A stretch of 64,000 nucleotides of DNA from positions 232,562-296,561 of the forward strand of contig NZ_VIDQ01000002.1 in NCBI RefSeq assembly GCF_009760915.1, written 5' to 3'. This document shows positions 55,091 through 63,961 of the stretch, piece after piece. Position 1 is the first letter of the stretch; each line of letters starts with the position of its first letter. Source of the DNA: Azohydromonas aeria (lineage in GTDB: Bacteria > Pseudomonadota > Gammaproteobacteria > Burkholderiales > Burkholderiaceae_C). Made by a program: the position numbers and the translations under genes. The notes beneath the pieces were generated by a model. That model made no database searches. It worked only from the letters and a program-made list of their open reading frames with translations, and was not told the origin of the DNA.

Positions 55091-55576
55091 ATGATGACCA
55101 TCGAACAGGTGCAGTCCTTCCTGTACCGCGAGGCCCGGCTGTTGGACGACCGCCAGTGGGACGAGTGGCTGGCCTGCTACCACCCGGAAGTGGACTTCTG
55201 GATGCCGTCCTGGGACGACGACGACCAGCTCACCACCGACCCGCAGCGCGAGATCTCGCTGATCTACTACCCCAACAAGGGCGGGCTGGAGGACCGGGTC
55301 TTCCGCATCAAGACCGAGCGCTCGGCGGCGAGCATGCCCGAGCCGCGCACGGGCCACAACATCCACAACGTCGAGATCGTGTCGCAGCAGGGCGAGCAGC
55401 TTGAAGTGCGCTTCAACTGGCACACCCTGAGCTACCGCTACCAGACCGTGGACAGCTACTTCGGCACCAGCCACTACACGATCGACCTGAGCAGCGGCCA
55501 GCCGCTCATCCGGCGCAAGCGCGTGGTGCTGAAGAACGACTACATCCACCACGTCCTGGACGTCTATCACATCTGA
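55091..55576 (+). CDS. benB: Benzoate 1,2-dioxygenase, beta subunit
   Basis: The 161-residue small subunit has the SnoaL-like fold with FLYREARLLDDRQWDEWLACYHPEVDFWMPSW and SYRYQTVDSYFGTSHYTID. It supports the alpha3beta3 hexamer. AAGGAG lies nine bases before ATG 55091; a second in-frame ATG follows directly. It is followed by a GC-rich hairpin. Confidence 0.95.
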   Translation: MMTIEQVQSFLYREARLLDDRQWDEWLACYHPEVDFWMPSWDDDDQLTTDPQREISLIYYPNKGGLEDRVFRIKTERSAASMPEPRTGHNIHNVEIVSQQGEQLEVRFNWHTLSYRYQTVDSYFGTSHYTIDLSSGQPLIRRKRVVLKNDYIHHVLDVYHI

Positions 55577-55593
55577 GACAGCGGACCGGAAGA

Positions 55594-55616
55594 AGGGCCC
55601 GTGCCACGGGCTCTTT
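55594..55616 (+). terminator. Hairpin in the benB-benC gap
   Basis: GCCCGTG and CACGGGC (55597-55611) form a near-perfect stem extended by AAGG/TCTTT, followed by a short pyrimidine run. Related palindromes occur after benC and after the M20 gene. It probably attenuates or stabilises the transcript and does not end it, because benC must be expressed. Confidence 0.5.
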
Positions 55617-55643
55617 CCCGGGACCGCGCGCAGGAGACACACC

Positions 55644-56654
55644 ATGCCCCACCAGATTGCCCTTCGCTTCGAGGACGGCGTCACCCGCTTCATCGAGGCC
55701 AACCCGACGGAAACCGTGGCCGACGCCGCCTACCGCCAGGGCGTCAACATCCCGCTCGACTGCCGCGACGGCGCCTGCGGTACCTGCAAGTGCCTGGCCG
55801 AGTCCGGCAAGTTCGAGATGGGCGACTACATCGAGGATGCGCTCAGCGAGGACGAGGCCGCCCAGGGCTACGTGCTGACGTGCCAGATGCGGGCCCAGGG
55901 CAACTGCGTGGTGCAGGTCCCCGCGTCTTCCGCGGTGTGCCGCACGCAGCAGGCCGCCATCGAGGCCGCCGTCAGCGAGGTGCGCCAGCTCTCGCCCAGC
56001 ACGATCTCGCTCACGCTCAAGGACGAGTCGCTGAACAAGCTGGCCTTCTTGCCGGGCCAGTACGTCAACCTGCAGGTGCCGGGCACCGACCAGACCCGCG
56101 CCTACTCTTTCAGCTCGCTGGTGCGTGACGGGGGCGAGGTGTCGTTCCTGATCCGCAACGTGCCCGGCGGGCTCATGAGCGGCTTCCTCACGGGGCAGGC
56201 GAAGCCGGGCGAGCGCATGGCACTCACCGGCCCGCTGGGCACCTTCTACCTGCGCGACATCAAGCGCCCGCTGCTGCTGCTGGCCGGTGGCACGGGGCTG
56301 GCGCCCTTCACCGCGATGCTGGAGAAGATCGCCGCCGAAGGCAGCCCGCACCCGGTGCACCTGATCTACGGCGTGACGCATGACGCCGACCTGGTGGAGC
56401 TGGACAGGCTGGAGGCGTTTGCCGCGCGCATTCCCAACTTCACCTTTGCCGCCTGCGTGGCCAGCCCGGAGAGCGTCTGGCCGAAGAAAGGCTACGTCAC
56501 GCACCACATCGAGCCGGCGCACCTTCACGACGGCGAAGTGGACATCTACCTGTGCGGCCCGCCGCCGATGGTCGAGGCGGTGAGCCAGTTCATCCGCGAA
56601 TGCGGCGTCAAGCCGGCCAGCTTCCATTACGAGAAGTTTGCCGCTAGCGCCTGA
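55644..56654 (+). CDS. benC: Benzoate 1,2-dioxygenase reductase
   Basis: This 336-residue electron-transfer protein has an N-terminal plant-type [2Fe-2S] ferredoxin domain (CRDGACGTCKCLAESG and LTCQMRAQG), then FAD binding RAYSFSS and NAD binding GGTGLAPFTAMLEKI, ending with CGPPPMVEAV. It passes electrons from NADH to BenA. GGAGA lies before the ATG at 55644. Confidence 0.96.
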   Translation: MPHQIALRFEDGVTRFIEANPTETVADAAYRQGVNIPLDCRDGACGTCKCLAESGKFEMGDYIEDALSEDEAAQGYVLTCQMRAQGNCVVQVPASSAVCRTQQAAIEAAVSEVRQLSPSTISLTLKDESLNKLAFLPGQYVNLQVPGTDQTRAYSFSSLVRDGGEVSFLIRNVPGGLMSGFLTGQAKPGERMALTGPLGTFYLRDIKRPLLLLAGGTGLAPFTAMLEKIAAEGSPHPVHLIYGVTHDADLVELDRLEAFAARIPNFTFAACVASPESVWPKKGYVTHHIEPAHLHDGEVDIYLCGPPPMVEAVSQFIRECGVKPASFHYEKFAASA

Positions 56655-56666
56655 GTTGTCTCCTTC

Positions 56667-56704
56667 GGCCCGTGCCGGCCACCCGGCCGCACGGGCCATT
56701 TTTA
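56667..56704 (+). terminator. Strong hairpin-T-tract between benC and benD
   Basis: GGCCCGTGC and GCACGGGCC arms (56667-56675, 56689-56697) with an inner CGGCC/GGCCG extension form a long stem followed by ATTTTTA. It looks like a rho-independent terminator ending just 13 bases before the benD ATG. Transcription of benD must therefore read through or start separately. Confidence 0.75.
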
Positions 56705-56716
56705 TGGGTGAATGTG

Positions 56717-57493
56717 ATGAATCTTCGCTTCGAGAACAAGGTTGCCGTCGTCACGGGCGCGGCGCAGGGCATCGGCCGGCGCGTGGTCGAGCGGTTGCTG
56801 GAAGAGGGCGGCCGCGTGGCGGCGGTGGACCGCTCCGAGCTGGTCCACGAGCTGCGCGACTTGCCCGGCGCCGCTGACCGCGTGCTCACGCTCACCGCCG
56901 ACCTGGAGCGCAACGCCGATGCCGAGCGCGTGATGGCTGAGGCCGTGCAGCGCTTCGGGCGCCTGGACATCCTCGTCAACAACGTCGGCGGCACGATCTG
57001 GGCCAAGCCCTACGAGCACTACCGCGAGCACGAGATCGAGGCCGAGGTGCGGCGCTCGCTGTTCCCCACGCTGTGGTGCTGCCACGCGGCGCTGCCGGTG
57101 ATGCTGGAGCAGGGCAGCGGTTCCATCGTCAACGTCTCTTCCATCGCCACGCGCGGCGTCAACCGCGTGCCCTACGGCGCGGCCAAGGGCGGCGTGAACG
57201 CGCTCACGGCCTGCCTGGCCTTCGAGAACGCGCAGCGCGGCATCCGCGTCAACGCCACCGCCCCGGGCGGCACCGAGGCGCCGCCGCGGCGCGTCCCGCG
57301 CAACACCGAGCTGCCGACCGAGCAGGAGAAGGCCTGGTACCAGCAGATCGTGGACCAGACCGTGCAGTCGAGCCTGATGAAGCGGTACGGGACCATCGAC
57401 GAGCAGGTGGGCGCGATCCTGTTCCTGGCCTCCGACGAGGCCGCCTACATCACCGGCGTGACGCTGCCCGTGGGCGGCGGCGACCTGGGCTGA
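56717..57493 (+). CDS. benD: 1,6-dihydroxycyclohexadiene carboxylate dehydrogenase
   Basis: This 258-residue SDR has the NAD motif TGAAQGIGRRVVE, NNVGG, and the catalytic Ser and Tyr-x3-Lys in NVSSIATRGVNRVPYGAAKGG. It oxidises the cis-diol from BenABC to catechol and releases CO2. ATG at 56717 follows GGGTGA. Its C-terminus VTLPVGGGDLG is typical of the family. Confidence 0.93.
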   Translation: MNLRFENKVAVVTGAAQGIGRRVVERLLEEGGRVAAVDRSELVHELRDLPGAADRVLTLTADLERNADAERVMAEAVQRFGRLDILVNNVGGTIWAKPYEHYREHEIEAEVRRSLFPTLWCCHAALPVMLEQGSGSIVNVSSIATRGVNRVPYGAAKGGVNALTACLAFENAQRGIRVNATAPGGTEAPPRRVPRNTELPTEQEKAWYQQIVDQTVQSSLMKRYGTIDEQVGAILFLASDEAAYITGVTLPVGGGDLG

Positions 57494-57544
57494 GCCCCGC
57501 GGCTGCACGACCGCCCGACACACAAGATCCACAGGAGACGACAC

Positions 57545-58921
57545 ATGAGAACCATCGACGTACACAAGGTGGCCGACGAGGCCCGCTTCAACCGCTTCCA
57601 CGGCCTGGTGCTGTTCTGGTGCGCGCTCATCATCATTTTCGATGGCTACGACCTGGCGGTGGCCGGCATCGCGCTGCCATCGATCATGAAGCAGATGGGC
57701 GTGGACCCGACGCAAGCCGGCTTCATGGTCAGCTCGGCGCTGTTCGGCATGATGTTCGGCGCCATCTTCCTGGGCACGGTTGCCGACCGCATCGGCCGGC
57801 GCTGGGCCATCGCAATCTGCATCGTGCTGTTCAGTGTGTTCACCGCGGCGGCCGGGCTGGCCACCGACCCGGTCACGTTCAGCATCACTCGCTTCCTGGC
57901 CGGCCTAGGGATCGGCGGGGTGATGCCCAACGTCGTGGCGCAGATGACGGAGTACTCGCCGCGCAAGGTGCGCTCGACCATGGTGACGCTGATGTTCAGC
58001 GGCTACGCGGTGGGCGGCATGCTCGCCGCCGTCCTGGGCAAGGGGCTGATCGAGAGCTACGGCTGGCAGTCGGTGTTCTTCGCGGCGGTGCTGCCCGTGG
58101 CGCTGATCCCGTTCATCCTGAAGTCGCTGCCCGAGTCGATGCCGTTCCTGCTGAAGCAGGGGCGCCATGAGGAGCTGAAAGCCATCGTCGCGAAGCTGGA
58201 CCCCGCCTTCCGCCCGACCGCGGCCGACCGCTTCGCGCTGCCCGCGGTGGACAAGGCCGACAACGCGCCGGTGCGCCACCTGTTCCAGGACGGCCGCGGC
58301 TTCAGCACCGTGATGTTCTGGGTCGCTTTCTTCATGTGCCTGTTCATGGTCTACGCGCTCAGCTCCTGGTTGACCAAGCTGATGGCCGGCGCCGGCTACA
58401 GCCTGGGGTCGGCGCTGACCTTCGTGCTGACGCTGAACTTCGGCGCCATGATCGGCGCGGTCGGCGGCGGCTGGCTGGCCGACCGCTTCCACATCAAGTG
58501 GGTGCTGTTCTCGATGTACGTGCTCGCGGCCGTCTCCATCACGCTGCTGGGCGTGCCCATGCCCACCGAGGCCCTGTTCTTCGTCGTCGGCCTGGCCGGC
58601 GCCTCCACCATCGGCACGCAGATCGTGACCTATGCCTATGCCGGGCAGTTCTACCCCATGGCCGTCCGCTCCACCGGCATCGGCTTCGCCTCGGGCGTGG
58701 GCCGCAGCGGCGCGATCCTGGCGCCGATCGTGATCGGCACGCTGGTGGGCATGGCGTTGCCGCTGCAGCAGAACTTCATCGCCATCGCGATTCCCGCGGT
58801 GATTGCGGCGGTGGCCGTGGCCATGATCAACCATGGCCGCTCGGCTTCTGCGCAGCCTCGTAGCGTGAAGGTCGTGAGCGCCGGCGCGTCTCCCGTGGCG
58901 GCCGGGGCCCGGACCAAGTGA
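57545..58921 (+). CDS. benK: Benzoate MFS transporter
   Basis: This is a 458-residue aromatic acid:H+ symporter of the MFS. It has 12 helices, the family signature DGYDLAVAGIALPSIMKQMG in helix one and GTVADRIGRRWAI in the loop, with RFLAGLGIGGVMPNVVAQMTEYSP. AGGAGA precedes the ATG. It shares a four-base overlap with the next gene. Together with BenE it gives two uptake routes for benzoate. Confidence 0.9.
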   Translation: MRTIDVHKVADEARFNRFHGLVLFWCALIIIFDGYDLAVAGIALPSIMKQMGVDPTQAGFMVSSALFGMMFGAIFLGTVADRIGRRWAIAICIVLFSVFTAAAGLATDPVTFSITRFLAGLGIGGVMPNVVAQMTEYSPRKVRSTMVTLMFSGYAVGGMLAAVLGKGLIESYGWQSVFFAAVLPVALIPFILKSLPESMPFLLKQGRHEELKAIVAKLDPAFRPTAADRFALPAVDKADNAPVRHLFQDGRGFSTVMFWVAFFMCLFMVYALSSWLTKLMAGAGYSLGSALTFVLTLNFGAMIGAVGGGWLADRFHIKWVLFSMYVLAAVSITLLGVPMPTEALFFVVGLAGASTIGTQIVTYAYAGQFYPMAVRSTGIGFASGVGRSGAILAPIVIGTLVGMALPLQQNFIAIAIPAVIAAVAVAMINHGRSASAQPRSVKVVSAGASPVAAGARTK

Positions 58922-60273
58922 GCGCGGCGCGGGGCATGGTCATGGTCACCCTGTTGAATCGTGCGAAGGCGGGTGCCGGCGCCGCGGCCTGGCTGCTGGC
59001 CGCGGCGGCCCAGGCCCAGCCGGGGAACGTGGCAGAGCGCCTGGGCCGGGACATCGACGTGCAGGTCGAACGGCACCAGGCCGGCGTGGAGAGGCTCTAC
59101 AAGGACATCCACGCCCATCCGGAGCTCGCATTCCAGGAGGTGAACACCGCCCGCAAGCTCGCCGGCGAGCTGCGCGCCTCAGGCTTCGAGGTGACGGAAC
59201 AGGTAGGCGGGACCGGCGTCGTGGCCCTGCTGCGCAACGGCAGCGGCCCGACGATCTTGGTGCGCACCGAGCTCGATGCGCTGCCGATGGAAGAAACGAC
59301 CGGCCTGCCCTATGCCAGCCGGGTCCAGGTGAGCTATCAGGGCAAGCCGACCTACGTGGCCCACAGCTGCGGCCATGATCTGCACATGGCGAGTTGGGTC
59401 GGCACGGCCAAGACCCTGGCGGGGCTCAAGGACCGTTGGCAGGGCACGCTGATGTTCATTGCCCAGCCGGCGGAAGAGGAGCTGGGCGGCGCCCGGGCCA
59501 TGCTGGCCGACGGCCTGTTCCGGCGCTTCGGCAAGCCGGACTTCGCGTTCGCGCTGCACAGCTGGCCCATGGCCCACGGTGAGATCGGCTTCAACGTCGG
59601 CGCCGTCACCTCCAACGCTGACGCCTTCGAAGCCAGGTTCCACGGTCGCGGCGCCCATGGGTCGGCGCCTGATAAATCCATCGACCCCGTGCTGATGGCC
59701 TCGCGCTTCGTGGTCGATGTCCAGGGCGTCGTCAGCCGCGAGAAGGACCCGTTCCAGTTCGGCGTGCTCAGCGTCGGCTCGATCCAGGGCGGCACCAGCG
59801 GCAACATCATCCCGGACAGCGTGGTGCTGCGCGGCACGCTGCGCAGCTACGACCCTGCCGTGCGCGCCAGGCTGCGCGAGGGCCTGCAGCGCACCGCGAC
59901 GGCCACGGCGGCGATGGCCGGGGCGCCCGAGCCGGAGCTGAAGGTCAACCCGGGCGGCGACGCCACCATCAACGACGCGGCGCTGGTCGAGCGCACCGAG
60001 GCCGTGCTGAAAGCGGCATTCGGTGCCAAGGCCAAGCGCATGCCGCCGATCACGCCCAGCGAGGACTTCGCCGAGTATGGGGCGGCCGGCGTGCCGTCGA
60101 TGTTCTTCCTGGTCGGTGTGCTCGATCCCGGGGAAGTTGAAGCCTCCCGCCAGCCGGGTGGCAAGCCTGTGCCCGGCAACCACTCGCCGTTTTTCGCGCC
60201 GGTGCCCGCACCGTCCCTGAAGACGGCCATCAAGGCCATGAGCCTGGCGGTGCTTAGCGCGCTGCAGCGCTGA
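58918..60273 (+). CDS. Exported M20 amidohydrolase, hippurate-hydrolase-like
   Basis: The 451-residue product has an N-terminal signal-like segment (hydrophobic to about residue 33, ending AQA-QP), then an M20 catalytic domain with metal ligands in VAHSCGHDLHM, AEEELGG and a distal HSP in NHSPFF. The dimerisation domain has RFHGRGAHGSAPDKSIDP. Family members hydrolyse N-acyl amino acids. The four-base overlap with benK suggests co-expression, so cleavage of benzoylglycine (hippurate) to benzoate is a reasonable but untested guess. Confidence 0.85.
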   Translation: MSAARGMVMVTLLNRAKAGAGAAAWLLAAAAQAQPGNVAERLGRDIDVQVERHQAGVERLYKDIHAHPELAFQEVNTARKLAGELRASGFEVTEQVGGTGVVALLRNGSGPTILVRTELDALPMEETTGLPYASRVQVSYQGKPTYVAHSCGHDLHMASWVGTAKTLAGLKDRWQGTLMFIAQPAEEELGGARAMLADGLFRRFGKPDFAFALHSWPMAHGEIGFNVGAVTSNADAFEARFHGRGAHGSAPDKSIDPVLMASRFVVDVQGVVSREKDPFQFGVLSVGSIQGGTSGNIIPDSVVLRGTLRSYDPAVRARLREGLQRTATATAAMAGAPEPELKVNPGGDATINDAALVERTEAVLKAAFGAKAKRMPPITPSEDFAEYGAAGVPSMFFLVGVLDPGEVEASRQPGGKPVPGNHSPFFAPVPAPSLKTAIKAMSLAVLSALQR

Positions 60274-60279
60274 GCACGG

Positions 60280-60300
60280 CGGCCCGTGCAACGGGCACCG
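60280..60300 (+). repeat. Hairpin resembling the ben-operon palindromes
   Basis: GCCCGT and ACGGGC (60282-60287, 60291-60296) flank GCA. It has the same core as the hairpins after benB and benC and follows the M20 stop codon. It may mark an mRNA processing or attenuation point. Confidence 0.5.
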
Positions 60301-60393
60301 CGATACCGACCCCCTTGGGCAGAGACGCCCGGGGCACGGCGGCGCCTGGACGCTTCAAGCCCAGCCGTTAGCCATTCCATCCGGAGACACCAC

Positions 60394-61410
60394 ATGACCA
60401 TTCCAGGACTCACTCGCCGCAGCATGCTTACGGCGGCTTTGCTGGTCGCGGCCGGGGCGCAGGCCCAGGGCTTCGAGGAGCGCACGATCCGCATGGGCCA
60501 TCCGGTCAATGCCGACCATCCCATCAGCATCGGCACCCGGAAGTTTGCCGAGATCGTGTCCGAGCGCAGCGGCGGCAAGCTCAAGGTGCGCGAGTACCCG
60601 GCACTGCAGTTAGGCAACGAGATGCAGCAGCTGTCCGCGCTGGCAGGCGGGGTGCAGGAAATGTTCGCCCCGGGCACCGCGCCGGTGGCCACCATGGTCA
60701 AGGAGTTCGGCCTGCTGGACCTGCCGTTCCTGGTCAGTACGCCGGCACAGGCGGATGCCCTGCTGGACGGCCCTTTCGGCCAGGCATTGCTGGCGAAATT
60801 GCCGGAGAAGGGTCTGGTCGGACTGGCATTCTGGGAGAACGGCTTTCGCCATGTCAGCAACAGCAAGCGGCCCATCCGGCGGCTGGAGGACCTGGACGGC
60901 CTGAAGATCCGCGTGCAGCAGAACCCGGTCTTCATCGACACGTTCAAGGCACTGCGAACCAACCCGGTGCCGATGTCCTTCGCCGAGCTGTATGGCGCCC
61001 TGGAGAGCAAGGCGCTCGACGCGCAGGAGAACCCCTACCTGATCACGCGCACGGCCAAGCTGTACGAGGCGCAGAAATACCTGAGCGCTACCGGCCACGC
61101 CTATGGCGTCATCGTGGTGCTGGTCAGCAAGAAGTTCTGGGACAAGCTCTCGGCCCAGGAACAGCAGCTCCTGCGCGCTGCCGCGCTCGAAGCGCGCGAC
61201 CGCGAGCGGCAGGAGAGCCGCCAGCAGGCGCGCAAGGCCGTGGAGGAGCTCAAAGCGGCCGGCATGCAGTTCAACGAGGTGTCCGAGCCGGAGCGCGAAC
61301 GCATGCGCTTGGCCACGCGACCGGTGGTGGAGCGGGTGCTCCAAACCTATGACCCAGCGGTGGTGCGGCTGCTGCGTTCCGAGCTGGAGCGCGTTAGCGG
61401 TCTCCAGTGA
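60394..61410 (+). CDS. TRAP-type substrate-binding protein, DctP family
   Basis: The 338-residue product has a signal peptide (RRSMLTAALLVAAGAQA, Tat-like RR) and DctP features IRMGHPVNADHPISIGTRKFAEIV, FWENGFRHVSNSKRPI and GLKIRVQQNPVFIDTFKALRTNPVPMSFAELYGALESKALDAQENP, with Arg in the ligand-clamping position. No DctQ or DctM membrane components are in the window, so it must work with partners encoded elsewhere. Its ligand is likely a carboxylate related to benzoate catabolism. Confidence 0.88.
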   Translation: MTIPGLTRRSMLTAALLVAAGAQAQGFEERTIRMGHPVNADHPISIGTRKFAEIVSERSGGKLKVREYPALQLGNEMQQLSALAGGVQEMFAPGTAPVATMVKEFGLLDLPFLVSTPAQADALLDGPFGQALLAKLPEKGLVGLAFWENGFRHVSNSKRPIRRLEDLDGLKIRVQQNPVFIDTFKALRTNPVPMSFAELYGALESKALDAQENPYLITRTAKLYEAQKYLSATGHAYGVIVVLVSKKFWDKLSAQEQQLLRAAALEARDRERQESRQQARKAVEELKAAGMQFNEVSEPERERMRLATRPVVERVLQTYDPAVVRLLRSELERVSGLQ

Positions 61411-61493
61411 AACGTCTCTCGCGCCGTGCCGCCTCTAGGTGCATCGGCGCATGACCTGATTCCTCATCCTCACACCGCCAACACGGAGCCCCT

Positions 61494-62462
61494 ATGCCCG
61501 ATCGTCGAACCTTCATGGCCGCCCTGGGCCTGGCCTGTGCCGGCCAGGCCTTCGCGCAGGCCCCGGCCTATCCGGCTAAACCCGTGCGCTGGATCGTGCC
61601 GTTCCCGCCGGCGGGCGCCATGGACGTGATCGCGCGCACGCTGGGCGAGTCCATGGGTCGGGCCCTGGGACAAAGCTTCGTGGTTGAGAACAAGCCCGGG
61701 GCCGGGGGCAACATCGGCATGGATCTGGTCGCCAAGGCGCCGGCCGATGGCCACACCATGATGATCGTCGCCAACGGCATGGCGGTGAACAAGTTCCTGT
61801 ACGGCAAGATCAGTTTCGACCCCGTCAAGGACTTCGAGCCTGTGTCGCTGCTGGCCATCGTGCCCAACGTGCTGGTGGTGCCGGCAGCCAACCCGGCGCG
61901 CTCGGTGGCCGACGTCATCGCCCAGGCCAAGGCCAAGCCCGGCGCCATCACGTACGCCTCGGCCGGCAACGGTACATCGCTGCACCTGGCGGGCGAGCTG
62001 TTCGCCTCGATGGCCCATGTCGACCTGCTGCATGTGCCCTACAAGGGCAGCGGCCCGGCGATGAACGACCTGCTCGGCGGGCAGGTGGACCTGATGTTCG
62101 ACAGCATCACCTCGGCGCGGCCGCACATCGAGTCCGGCAAGCTGCGGGCACTGGCGGTGACGACGCGCATGCGCTCCAGCGCGCTGCCGCAGGTCCCCAC
62201 CATCGCGGAGGCCGGACTGCCGGGGTATGAGCTGTCGCCCTGGTTCGCCGTGTACGTGCCCGCGGGCACGCCGCAACCGGTCATCGCGAAGCTCCACCAG
62301 GCCCTGCTGGACGCGCTGCGCAAACCCGACGTGCGCCAGCGGCTGGCGCTGATCGGTGCCGAGCCCATGGGCGGCTCGCCCGAGCAGTTGCGCGCACACC
62401 TGAAGTCCGATATGGACAAGTGGAGCCGGGTGATCACCGAGCGCGGCATCCGTGCCGACTAA
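61494..62462 (+). CDS. Tripartite tricarboxylate (Bug-family) binding protein
   Basis: The 322-residue periplasmic protein has a signal peptide (cleavage near AFA-QA) followed by AYPAKPVRWIVPFPPAGAMDVIARTL and KPGAGGNIGMDLVAKAPADGHTMM, the Bug signature, and VPYKGSGPAMNDLLGGQVDLMFD. No TctA or TctB is present. Bug proteins are greatly expanded in Burkholderiales and bind varied carboxylates. It follows the TRAP protein by 83 bases. Confidence 0.9.
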   Translation: MPDRRTFMAALGLACAGQAFAQAPAYPAKPVRWIVPFPPAGAMDVIARTLGESMGRALGQSFVVENKPGAGGNIGMDLVAKAPADGHTMMIVANGMAVNKFLYGKISFDPVKDFEPVSLLAIVPNVLVVPAANPARSVADVIAQAKAKPGAITYASAGNGTSLHLAGELFASMAHVDLLHVPYKGSGPAMNDLLGGQVDLMFDSITSARPHIESGKLRALAVTTRMRSSALPQVPTIAEAGLPGYELSPWFAVYVPAGTPQPVIAKLHQALLDALRKPDVRQRLALIGAEPMGGSPEQLRAHLKSDMDKWSRVITERGIRAD

Positions 62463-62580
62463 GTCCGCAGCGCAAGCCACCGCTCCGTCCACCCTCCCGC
62501 CCGGACGCAAGAAACCCGTTCAACTCAAGGCACGTGGGCCCATACGCTGGCTCGACCCGTGCCGAAAACGAGGCAAAGTC

Positions 62581-63405
62581 ATGACCAGTCCCTGCATCAT
62601 CACCGTGGCCATCACAGGCTCCCTGCCGCAAAAGCGCGACAACCCGGCGGTGCCCATCACCATCCAGGAGCAGATCGAGTCCACGCACGAGGCCTTCGAG
62701 GCCGGCGCCTCGCTCGTGCACCTGCACGTGCGCAACGACGACGGCACCGCCACCTCCTCGCCGGAGCGCTTCGCGCAGGTGCTCAACGGCATCCGCCGGC
62801 ACTGCCCGGGCATGATCGTGCAGTTCTCCACCGGAGGTCGTTCCGGTGCCGGGCGCGAGCGCGGCGCACACCTGGCACTCCAGCCGGACATGGGCTCGCT
62901 GGCCACCGGCTCGGTGAACTTCCCCACACGCGTCTACGACAACAGCCCGGACCTGGTCGAATGGCTGGCCACCGAGATGCGCGAGCGCGGCATCAAGCCC
63001 GAGATCGAGGCCTTCGACCTGTCGATGATCTTCCAGGCGGCGAAGCTGCAGCAGCAAGGCCTCATCAAGGGCGCGCTGCACGTGCAGTTCGTGATGGGCA
63101 TCCGCAACGCCATGCCGGTGGACCGCGAGGTGCTGGAGTTCTACGTGCGCACGCTGCAGCGCGTGGCGCCGGGCTCGACCTGGACGGGGGCGGGCATCGG
63201 CCGCGACCAGATGACGATGGCGCGCTGGTCGCTGGAGCTGGGCGGCCACTGCCGCACCGGCATGGAGGACAACGTGCGCCTGGACAAGGACACGCTGGCG
63301 CCGTCCAACGCGGCACTGGTCCGTGCCGTGGCGCAGTTGTGCCAGCAACATGACCGCCCCGTCGCCACGCCGCAGCAGGCGCGCCAGCTTCTCGGACTGA
63401 GCTGA
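62581..63405 (+). CDS. BKACE-family beta-keto acid cleavage enzyme
   Basis: This 274-residue DUF849 TIM-barrel enzyme has the metal-binding HLHVRNDDGTATSSPERF loop, QFSTGGRSGAGRERG and GIGRDQMTMARWSLELGGHCRTGMEDN, the zinc and substrate-binding sequences of the BKACE family. Members condense a beta-keto acid with acetyl-CoA, giving acetoacetate and an acyl-CoA. The real substrate here is unknown. The ATG at 62581 follows GAGGCAAAGTC. Confidence 0.9.
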   Translation: MTSPCIITVAITGSLPQKRDNPAVPITIQEQIESTHEAFEAGASLVHLHVRNDDGTATSSPERFAQVLNGIRRHCPGMIVQFSTGGRSGAGRERGAHLALQPDMGSLATGSVNFPTRVYDNSPDLVEWLATEMRERGIKPEIEAFDLSMIFQAAKLQQQGLIKGALHVQFVMGIRNAMPVDREVLEFYVRTLQRVAPGSTWTGAGIGRDQMTMARWSLELGGHCRTGMEDNVRLDKDTLAPSNAALVRAVAQLCQQHDRPVATPQQARQLLGLS

Positions 63406-63418
63406 TTCCGCACCGGAC

Positions 63419-63471
63419 CGCCGGCACTCCGGTCGGGGCTGCAAAAGCCCGGCCGGGCTGCCGGCGTTTTT
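63419..63471 (+). terminator. Rho-independent terminator after the BKACE gene
   Basis: A long imperfect stem (63419-63440 against 63446-63466, GCAAA loop, GCCGGC ends) is followed by TTTTT. It separates the catabolic cluster from sdhC. Confidence 0.85.
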
Positions 63472-63503
63472 CCATTTCTTCACCGACACGCCCCGCCCGC
63501 ATC

Positions 63504-63932
63504 ATGGCCGACACGATCAAGCAAAGACCCGTCCATCGCAACATCCACATCTCGCAGATCGTCTCGTACCGCCTGCCGCCGTCGGGCATCGTGTCGATCC
63601 TGCACCGCATCAGCGGCGCGATCCTGTTCTTCCTGCTGCCGTTCATCATCTGGATGTTCGACACCAGCGTCTCTTCGGAAATCTCCTATGAGCGCTTCAC
63701 CAGCGCCTTCACGTCCGGCGTGGGGCTGTTCCCCGGCTGGTTCATCAAGCTGGTGGCGCTGGCCCTGATCTGGGGCTACCTGCACCACTTCTTCGCCGGC
63801 GTGCGCCACCTGTGGATGGACATGACGCACAACACCACCAAGGCCTTCGGCCGCAGCTCGGCGCTGGCGGTGCTGGCTGCCGGCGTGGTGCTGACGCTGG
63901 TGCTGGGCGCCAAGCTGTTCGGCGCTTACTGA
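63504..63932 (+). CDS. sdhC: Succinate dehydrogenase cytochrome b556 subunit
   Basis: This 142-residue membrane subunit has IVSYRLPPSGIVSILHRISGAILF, the SdhC signature with Ser/Arg near the quinone site, and the heme-ligand His in YLHHFFAGVRHLWMD. Three transmembrane helices follow. It anchors complex II and passes electrons to ubiquinone. It lies just 29 bases before sdhD, whose product completes the anchor. Confidence 0.95.
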   Translation: MADTIKQRPVHRNIHISQIVSYRLPPSGIVSILHRISGAILFFLLPFIIWMFDTSVSSEISYERFTSAFTSGVGLFPGWFIKLVALALIWGYLHHFFAGVRHLWMDMTHNTTKAFGRSSALAVLAAGVVLTLVLGAKLFGAY

Positions 63933-63961
63933 TTCGAAAACTGCAGCGAGGAACATTGCAA

